Source: a virus. From it: 40,420 bases of DNA. Location: IMG/VR virus record IMGVR_UViG_2199352025_000007, positions 1-40,420 of that record; one strand, written 5' to 3'. The position numbers and the translations under genes were made by a program. Shown piece after piece: positions 29,558 to 38,200 of the stretch (within the stretch, counting starts at the first letter, position 1; each line of letters begins with the position of its first letter). Below the pieces are notes generated by a model. That model was not told where the DNA came from and did not search any database. It worked only from the letters and a program-made list of their open reading frames with translations.

Positions 29558-29932
29558 ATGGCACAGAACAAGCTGGAAATCTTTGGCCCAGTAGCATTGA
29601 GCGCTACGCTCACTACTAACATCATCGCTCCGGCGGCTGCTGGTGCCAGTGCTGTAGGCTACACGGCCACAGCGACGTACATCATCCTGCGGCACATTCG
29701 CATAGTCAACAAGACCGCGGGTGCTGTAACGTTCTCTCTGTACAAGGGTGCTACTGGTGCAAATTCCGCCGGCACCGAAGTCGTGGGTACTGCGCTGTCA
29801 GTCCCTGCAAACAGCGCCTACGACTGGTACGGTGCCATGAGGCTTGAGGGTACGAACGGCTTCCTCGTAGGTGGAGCTAGCGCCGGCACCTCACTGACCT
29901 TCCAGGCCGAGGGAGAGGTTGGTCTTGTGTGA
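29558..29932 (+). CDS. Small beta-structured virion protein, 124 aa
   Basis: AGGGG stands six bases before the ATG. A compact beta-sandwich-type sequence (ATATYIILRHIRIVNKTAGA, VTFSLYKGATGANSAGTE) with a C-terminal LTFQAEGEVGLV strand. This pattern of a small 'irivN.tg..vt.sly.g' protein is frequent beside collagen-like fibres in phage genomes, probably as fibre tip or decoration. Ends in GTGA shared with the next start. Confidence 0.8.
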   Translation: MAQNKLEIFGPVALSATLTTNIIAPAAAGASAVGYTATATYIILRHIRIVNKTAGAVTFSLYKGATGANSAGTEVVGTALSVPANSAYDWYGAMRLEGTNGFLVGGASAGTSLTFQAEGEVGLV

Positions 29933-30447
29933 TAATTGAAGAAGCTGTAGTATCCGTTGACAAGTGGCAGATTCGTGAGATGTCCCTCACGATGCCGAAG
30001 CTACACGCCCTGTGGCGGATGCTACAGCGACATGGGACCCTATTCAGTGACCTGACTAAGAATGATCCTGAGAACTTCACTCGCACGATCCTTGAGCCCA
30101 ACGCCATGTGGTTCGAGATCGTCGAGTACGATACTATTGTGGGGATCATCTGGTTTGGGGAGATGTGGAAGGTTACCGACTGTATGGCGCATATGGCTTT
30201 CTTCGATAGAGCCCCTGCCGAGAAGCTAGAAGTCTGTCGAGAAATTGTTCGCTGGATGTTTCGATCCTTTCCGCTTCAGCGCATGACTGTCCAGATTCCT
30301 GAGATCTATTTCGGTACAGTCCGACTGATGAAGCGTCTGGGCTTTACTCGCGAAGGCGAAATGCGTGAGGCTGTCTTGTTGGGTGGCAGATGGAAGTCCA
30401 TCGTCATCTTTGGAATCACTAGATCAGAAGTGGAGTCGATGCCATGA
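29929..30447 (+). CDS. GNAT-like acetyltransferase-fold protein, 172 aa
   Basis: GTG overlaps the preceding stop. The fold pattern (FEIVEYDTIVGIIWFGEMWK, AHMAFFDRA, then a helix) ends in the RimJ/RimL-type motif FGTVRLMKRLGFTREGEMRE, and 'g..k..vifGi' follows. The acetyl-CoA pyrophosphate loop (Q/R-x-x-G-x-G/A) is not clearly present after the FFDRAPAEK strand. It may therefore be an active enzyme with an unusual loop or a non-catalytic virion protein. In related podoviruses a GNAT-like gene lies at this position among virion genes. Substrate unknown. Confidence 0.75.
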   Translation: MIIEEAVVSVDKWQIREMSLTMPKLHALWRMLQRHGTLFSDLTKNDPENFTRTILEPNAMWFEIVEYDTIVGIIWFGEMWKVTDCMAHMAFFDRAPAEKLEVCREIVRWMFRSFPLQRMTVQIPEIYFGTVRLMKRLGFTREGEMREAVLLGGRWKSIVIFGITRSEVESMP

Positions 30448-31019
30448 GCTTCCTCGTCGGCAAGACACGCCAAGACCCGAACGTCACTGGAGATACTCGG
30501 CAGGCCCACGCCAAGCTTCTACAATTTCTACTAGGCCAGGGCGGCGAAGGCTTGAATCGACTGTTTCCAGGATCAGAGGTCGATCCCAAAGCCCTTCAGC
30601 CGTATCTGGACCTGTTCACACAGCAGAACACGAAGACTTTTGGTCAGGCCAAAGAATCCGCTGGCAACCTGACTGGCAGTGGTTTTGGGAATATACTCGG
30701 TAATAAGGCTGCTGAGGCCTCAACCATGCAGGGAGGGTTTCTGGCAGACCTGTTCGAGCGCCGTAGGGCTCAGGACCAGTCGATCTTCGCCAACACGCTG
30801 ATTCAGGGCCTCGGCTCTCCTGCAGGTGGTGTGACGAATAGCTACCAGCCGGGATTCCTTGACTATGCTACGCAGGCCGCTTCTTCGATTGCACCTGCCT
30901 TTGGGGCTGGAGGCTTTACGTTTGGTAGCCTTGGGCTCGGAGGTGGGGGTGGAGGTCGTCAGGGCTATCAGGTTAGGAATCAGCCGCGTGGTAACAGAAC
31001 GCAGAGCGGGGGCTACTAA
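30444..31019 (+). CDS. Putative internal virion protein, 191 aa
   Basis: ATGA overlap with the previous gene. The N-terminus is helical and polar (HAKLLQFLLGQGGEGLNRLF), a middle LADLFERRRAQDQSIFANTL helix follows, and the C-terminus is Gly-rich (FGAGGFTFGSLGLGGGGGGR). First of three consecutive genes in the position of T7-type ejection proteins, so it is likely a DNA-ejection or internal core component. No specific family recognised. Confidence 0.75.
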   Translation: MSFLVGKTRQDPNVTGDTRQAHAKLLQFLLGQGGEGLNRLFPGSEVDPKALQPYLDLFTQQNTKTFGQAKESAGNLTGSGFGNILGNKAAEASTMQGGFLADLFERRRAQDQSIFANTLIQGLGSPAGGVTNSYQPGFLDYATQAASSIAPAFGAGGFTFGSLGLGGGGGGRQGYQVRNQPRGNRTQSGGY

Positions 31020-32203
31020 TGACTGTCCCTATCACACCAGGGCCCTTCAGTTTTCTGGGCACAGCTGGTCAGGCCGTCGGAGGCTACCTCAGTGGGCGAG
31101 AGGACTTCCGTCAACGCCGGCGGGCTGAAGCGCTGCAGGGCGTCACGATGCTCCTCGACATGCGAGAGAAGGGCCTTCTTCCTCCTGAGCAGTTTGGGCA
31201 TCCTGAGGTACTGTCGCTATTTCAGGATGCAGGAATCAGCCCTCCCAGCGCTCAGGCTACACCAGATGAGCAACTGCGGGCCATGAAGGGACAGTATCTA
31301 GAGAGCCTCAACCAACCAGCTCAGCCGATCAACTTCCCCCTAGAATCGCTAGGTGGGGTGCCAGCAGCTCAGCCAGTGATGCTTAAGCCCTCTGATAGGT
31401 TCACCACCGAACAGAGAGCTCTTATTGGCGCACCGACTCAGGGAGCCCTCGCTAAAGAGCGACTCGATCTGGCCACCACAAGTGCTCAGATTCCTGAGGC
31501 TGCACCTACTGCTGTCGCTGCTCAACAGACTGACCAGGACAAGACCTTCAACGAGATTGCAGACCGTGTGGTCGAGGACCTGTACACTCGCAACGGCGGC
31601 AAGAAGCTACCCACCGTTGAGGAGGCTCTGGCTGTTGGCTTGCGCCATCCTCGCTCTAAAGTGTTCGGGGGTAGGATTGACGAGACGTACTACGGCCAGG
31701 CCATTGAACGCCTGCGAGCCAAGCTCAGCGGGGAAGACATTTCACGCTTGTCGGCAAGCCAGCGTTATAGCTACGGACTTGGTGGTCAGCCAATCGACTA
31801 TAAGCTCGTGAACTCCATGAACGACATGGTGAAGATAGCTGACGCGAAGCTCAAGACCTTCACCGAAGGCTCGACTGGTAGCGTGTTCTCGATGATTAAG
31901 CTCAACAATCCAAAGTATGCCAACGACCCACAGGTGGCGCAGTACAGGCGCATCCAAGAATACAGCGGAAGGTTGACTGAAGCTAGAGACAAGTACATTG
32001 CTGGCGTGCTGTCTCCGCAGGAGATTCAAGGACTCATGCGAGAGGCTTCCACGATAGGATTGGGTGCTGCTAGTGGTGGAGCTGTGCCAGGAGCTAAGAC
32101 TGCAGAGGACGCCAAGGCTCGTATGCTAGAGCTTAGGAAGGCTGGCAAGACTCAGGATGAGATTAGGAAGACCATGACTGAGGAAGGGTACAAGTTCCAA
32201 TGA
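31019..32203 (+). CDS. Putative internal virion protein, 394 aa
   Basis: Starts with one-base overlap after the 191-residue gene. It is helical, with a Gly-rich N-terminus (PGPFSFLGTAGQAVGGYLSG), a basic helix (REDFRQRRRAEALQGVTMLL) and several coiled-coil-like stretches. A region resembling 'Y.qaIerLrakl.GedIsrlsasqrysyg.ggqp' lies around 220-260. The C-terminus (EDAKARMLELRKAGKTQDEI) is like those of T7 gp15-type proteins. It overlaps the giant gene by four bases (ATGA). Probably forms, with the giant protein, the ejected complex that guides DNA through the envelope. Confidence 0.75.
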   Translation: MTVPITPGPFSFLGTAGQAVGGYLSGREDFRQRRRAEALQGVTMLLDMREKGLLPPEQFGHPEVLSLFQDAGISPPSAQATPDEQLRAMKGQYLESLNQPAQPINFPLESLGGVPAAQPVMLKPSDRFTTEQRALIGAPTQGALAKERLDLATTSAQIPEAAPTAVAAQQTDQDKTFNEIADRVVEDLYTRNGGKKLPTVEEALAVGLRHPRSKVFGGRIDETYYGQAIERLRAKLSGEDISRLSASQRYSYGLGGQPIDYKLVNSMNDMVKIADAKLKTFTEGSTGSVFSMIKLNNPKYANDPQVAQYRRIQEYSGRLTEARDKYIAGVLSPQEIQGLMREASTIGLGAASGGAVPGAKTAEDAKARMLELRKAGKTQDEIRKTMTEEGYKFQ

Positions 32204-35200
32204 CCGGCCTCAAGTTCGACGAACTCTGGAAGCAGACTGATCCTAACGCGGTTCAGCCGCCTACGGCCCAGCCAGCTGACGCCACTGACACTGTCCCTAG
32301 CTTCGACCAACTGTGGGCTGACACTGAGCCCTCGCAGGTCAGCGAGGACTTCGCTGCTGTGAAGCGTGGCGTAGTTGGTGGAGTTAAAGAGTTTCTCCCC
32401 AACATCGGTAGGACAGTCAAGGAAGCTGCTCATGGTGTAGCAGAGCTCGCACGCGGCACTGTCCCAACTCCTGGCAGTCCAGAGCAGGCTCAGCACTTAA
32501 AGGAAGCCGCTAGAATCGGTATCAACTTCGCTAAGTGGCCGCTCGACGTGCTAGAGGATGTGGTCAGGACGGTCGCTGGTATCCCTGAGGGGGCTAGCCT
32601 CTACTCCGCGGGTACAGTGACTGACGAGCAACGCAGGGCTCAGCTAGAGAACCTTGGCGGGGATCTAGTGGGCCTAGTGGGATTCAAGGGCATCGAAGCA
32701 GGACTGGGTGGCATTAAGGCTGCACGCGTGAGGAAGTTGGCTCAAGAAGAGTACTACCGTTCAAGAGGCACACAGTATGCAGAGCCTATCAAACGGGAGC
32801 CTATCCCTCCAGAGCGTCGCCTAGGTCCTGGTCCCGCACCTGCTCCAGAAATCAAGGGTGGAGAGCCTGAGCCTCTTCCTCCAGAGGAGATTGTGGGTGG
32901 GGAGCCTGAACCCATCCCTACGCTCGCACAGCTGGCCAAGCGCACGATCGACGAGATGACTGCGGCTGAGGGCACGAAAGGCAAGGCCGCTGTCAAGACC
33001 TCCTATCATAGGTGGCAGGGTGCATCGCCTCAGATGCGCACTATGATGTTCCCTCAGCTCGCTCAAGCTGCCAATAAGCCATGGAAGGACCTGACTCAGG
33101 CCCAGAAGAAGATCGTACGCGCAACAGTCGAGGCTGAAGAAGCTACGGCTGTCCCAACCGTCTCGCCAGTCGAGGCCGGCAAGGGTGTGCCACTGCAGGG
33201 AGTCGTTCCTGCTAAGGCTCCGCCTCCTACGGCTGCCGCTAAGGCTGCTGCTAGGCCGCCTATCCCTTCCCTCACTCCTGAGCAGATTGCTAAGTTCGGG
33301 CAGGAAGCTCCAACTACTCCTGGGGTTCCCAGACCCTCTGAGCTTGAGAGACAGCTCCCACCAGAGCATCAGACAGGCCGGGGACTGATTGGCTACGAGG
33401 GTCCGCCTCGTGGCCCACCTCCCCCTTCGGGGATCAAGCCTACGGGTGTAGAGGAGATCGGGCGTGGCAAGCTCACGCAGGCCGAGTTCGAAGCTGCAAA
33501 CGAGGCTCAGCGTCAGAAGATGATGGCTCGGCCGGCCGTTACTCATGGAACTAGTGTAGGGTCCGCTGTCAGCATCCTTAAAGAAGGCCTTCGTAAGGGA
33601 TCCTCTATTGACGTGGGTAGTGGGTTGTCAGAGGGTGAGCCTGTCATCTTTGAAATGGAGTCAAAGGGAACTAAGCCATACTTTCGTATGTCTGGTGAGG
33701 ATCCTGGCTCGCACACGACTACCAGGAAGGCCGTCGTCAAGCGAGTGTTCTTTGACGCTGATGCGTACGACGATCCAGCTGACGCTAGGTCCGATCTCGT
33801 TAAGCTTCGCAAGGGGCTCGATGAGTCTGGGCACACGACTATGAAGATTGAGCGTGTCAAGTACAACGACGCCACTGACACGTACGAGTACGGTGGAGAG
33901 GTAGAGATATCCAAAGCAGAGCGCAACCTTACCAGGATGCCACAGAAGATTCTGGAGCAAGAGTTCGAGCGTGCTATGGATAATCTGGACGCCAGTCCTA
34001 CTGAGGAGAACCGAGCTAAGCTGGACGCCATAGAAGCCGAACTCACACGACGGACTCCAGCGGAGCCACCTGATGTGGTTCCTGAACAGCGGATGATTGA
34101 CCTTAGAGACGCTAAGGCAGGGGAAGAACTAGGTATTTCTCTTGCCGAATACGCTAATGCCTCTCCAGCGGAGCGGAATAGGCTCAAGCTCAAAGAAGAG
34201 AACTCTATAGTTCTTTATGAACGTACAGCCAAATGGCTGGCTAGAGATGTGGGTCAGCCGAGGTTGAGGGGAGAGCTCATAGGGAAGACCATCACTGAGG
34301 CTAGGGCTTGGCTAAAGACCAAGCTTACTCCTGAGCAATACCGAGCTGGAGTGGACGAGAATCCTAATAGCTCGATTGGCCCTGATCCCCTCGTAGTCAG
34401 CCCAGGAGTCGAAGCAATAGACCGTCCCAGTCTCGTCGACGAAGTTGCTCTATCAGAGCAGCGACTTGACGCGTTCGCTCAGAAGATGGCTGGTAAGTAC
34501 GGAGACGAATACTACGACTTGGTTCTGGATAACGAGGTACCTACAGACGCCAAGCTGAATAGGCGAGAGCGTTCTAGGCTAGAACTACTTCACAACGATG
34601 TAGAGTCTAAGACTAGGACAGCTGAGGGCGCTGGAGAGACTGACGTTCGTGGCTCAGGCCTAATGAGAAGCATGCCTGAGGAGTACACCAGCCCTCCAGC
34701 GCAGCCGCCTAAGCTCCCAGGCTCTGAGATGGCTCGTAGGAAGACTGAAGCGGAGAAGACTAGTGACAAGATCAAAACGTACAGAAAGGTTCTTGCTGAT
34801 ATAGAAAGACAGCAAGTCCAGGAGGCAGTTGATTTGGTAGTAGGAGCTCCACCAATAACTAACACTCTGCTCAACGTACGAGTCTACGACACTCAGGGCG
34901 GCTACGAGGACCTCGCTAAGGAGGCTGCAGAAAGCTCTCACGCTGGTCCGCTAGTTGAGCATTTCGCTGATGTGCTTTCTCAAGTTGCTGATCTCATACA
35001 GGAGTCAGCCGCTCAGATCGCTACTAATATTGGAGTGGAGTACAATAGATTCAAGTTCGGTGGTCTTTCTGTCAGTCCAAACTATTTGGGTATTAACCTC
35101 AGCGTTAATGACCTCATCACGAGAGCTGCAAAAAACAGGGTTAAACTTAAGATAGCACCAAATAATATCATAGCAGTTAACCCTTATACGATATTCGACG

Positions 35201-38200
35201 AGATAAGGAAAGCTTCTCGCTACGATACGAGTAACGCTCCCTTAGAGATTAGGCTATCTCAGCACACGATGGGAACTCTGATTCATGAAGTGATCCACGA
35301 ATCTATTGAGGCTCACGATACGGATTTCTCTGGTGAGATAACTAGAGCTTTGGGCGTAGTGCATTTTCCTTCTGGAAAAATACTTCTTCCACAAGAAGTT
35401 CTTGGACTCTACGAGACCTTGGTGAAGGGCTGGAGCGTTGCTCTAGACAAGGACTTCATTGAATTCTACGAAAAACTCAAAGGTACTTGGGATTATGCAA
35501 AGGATATCTTCGGATCAGCTGCAAGGACTGAGCCAATCAGATTCTTCACAAATGATATTGGGTACTTTGGTGGGCCTGGTAAGTTCGGGCCTCTTGGTAG
35601 GCCAGAGTCACCACTCGGTTCTCAACTTGCTACGCACGGTGGAGGGCCTGAAGGCGGACCCCCAAGACGTCTACGAGAAGGCGAGACTTCTAGCGAGCGA
35701 CCGAGTGAAGGCACCGCCCTACGAGGACCTCCAGAAGCCGGGAGTCCTGCAGCCGCCAGAGCAGCAGAGCTCCAGCAGCAACTCGAATCAACCACAGACG
35801 TAGTAGAGAAAATCCAAATCCTCAACGAGCTGAGGAACATCTCGGAGGGCATATTTGTACCTCCCAAGGTCCCAGAGCCAGGATTTGAGCCTGCGCCTTC
35901 GGCTATGCGAGAGCGCTTGGGGAAGGGTATACCTACTCCTTCTCCGACGGCAGCTCCTACTCCTGCTCCAGTTGAGGCTCCTGAGCCTACGCCTCCTCGC
36001 GCTCCTGAGAGCCAACTAGCTCTAGTGGATAGTAGAGGACCTCTACACGTCAAAACCTTGGCAGAGTTGGATGCTATAATCGATCAGCTAGATAACCTCC
36101 GTAACCCTGACCAGAGAGCTCTAGGCGACGACTACCTCCGAGTCTCCGCTGCGAAGCGGATCGCTCGGGCTCGTGAGATGACAGGGGTGGTTCCTCCGAC
36201 TCCTCAGTCCCCCGTCTATCCAGAGCTTGACGTACCAGAGCAACTGCTACGTCAGGAGCAAGAGTTTGCTAAGACCATCGCTGGAACTGAAGGCCCCATG
36301 ATTAGGGGCAAGATCAACCGAGCTCTACGGTTCCAGAAGCCCCTCCATCTCTTCGACAACGACAAGCTAGGCTATCACCTGAACGAGCTGAAGGGGATGC
36401 TTGAGTACGCTGCTCGTCAGGAGAAGCCTAAGATCGTTGACAGGATCAACGCTGTCATAAAGGAGCAGGCTGCTAGGGCTAAGGGTGACGTGACTAACGT
36501 TCCTATAGCCAACGTGCAGCGCTTCGGCAACCAGTCAGGCTTCATCAAGGTCGCACCTGATCCCCTCGAAGAGACTCGTATTCCAGGCCAGCTGAGTCCT
36601 GCTGAGGAGCGCATCTTAGACACAATCGAGGTCAACGACCCAGCGACCGACTTGCCCTCTATGAAGCAGATGTGGAACAGAGCTAGGTTCCATACTGAGC
36701 GATTCATCCTACCGGTTGAGCTAGCTGAGCAACGTCTCCTTCAGGGCAAGACCATTCCTAAGTTCCACATGCCTGGGCCTTGGATGGAGATGTACTCTGG
36801 TTGGTCGGTCAGAGCTGAGCAGATGCTGATTGACACGCCTATGAGATGGGGACCTGACGGGAACCTAGTCTTCAATCCAGAGGTGAGAGGCTATGCTCGT
36901 ATCCTGCATGATGTGAGGGGCAGGCTTAACCTCCTTCGTGCTTACGAGGTGGCTATCAGGACTCTAGAGAAGGCTAAGGTTGGTCTAGCCAGCGGAGCCG
37001 ACGTAGCTGACGCGACTAAAGTCATTGAGAACGGTGCTCCTGACATTGTCAGAGCTGCACACGAGTCAGTGATGTTCAGGCATGCAGTGCTACAGTATGG
37101 CATCGACGCTGGAGGGATTTCGCCTAAGGCACTCCAGCTAGCCATAGACCTCAACCAGAGTATGATACCTCTCTACCACATTCTAGAGGGTAAGCCTGTC
37201 AGTGACAAGGTCCTAAAGGCTCGTGATCCTATCAAGGTCACCGTAGACTTTGTGCGCAGGACTGTGAGGATGGCTGATAGGAACATGATCTTCCGTAGGT
37301 TGATCGAGCTTGCAGAGTCTAACCCTGATATGGCTCAGGGCATGATCGAGAAAGTAGAGACTCCTAAGGGTGCTGTGACTGAGCCCAAGAAAGCTAAGAT
37401 CATCGAGGAACTGAAGAAGGCTGCTAAGAAGGAAGGGATTACCTACACTGACGATGCTATCAAGGAGCTGGTAGATAATCTCACCGCTCCAGGACTCAGC
37501 AGACACAACAACAAGATCACCTTCTACCGCAATGGAGTGAAAGAATCGTGGCGAGTAGATGAGGATATTGCTGCGTCCCTAGAAGCTCTTACTCCTGTAC
37601 AGATCCATTGGCTAGCTCAGCTAGTGGCTGTTCCTGCACGGACAGCTAGAGCTGGTATTGTCTACAGCCCTCTGTTTCCACCCTTGGCGGCCATCAAGGA
37701 TGCGCTGGACAGCCGTATGCGGTCGGAGTATGGCTTCACTCCCTGGGACAGCGTGCTAGGCTTTGGTCACGCCTTGACTGGGACTGGAGTGGCTAGGATT
37801 CTAGGTGTGACTCCTAGTGAGTACCACCGGCTCTTCAAGGCCACTGGTGGAGCCTTTGCAGGCTTGGCTGCAGCGAGGGTTCAGACTCAGCAGGGAGCCT
37901 ACAGGGCTGTCTCTCCACGAGCTCTGGGAGGGATCGGAACGATCTTCCATCCTATCGAGCTGGTCAAGGGTTGGGCTGCACCCTTTGATGAAGCTGCGCG
38001 AGTGGGTGAGCTACGTAAAGCCAAGCTGCAGGGCGCTTCGGACTTCGACGCAGGACTAGCTGGTAAGCGGGTAGGTGTTGACTTTAATATGCACGGTGCG
38101 ACTACACAGCATTTCAGTGCCATGACTGCATTCTTTAACCCGTTCGTGCAGTCGGTCAGCGCTGATATGCGTGCGGCGAGGAATCATCCTAGGAAGGTCT

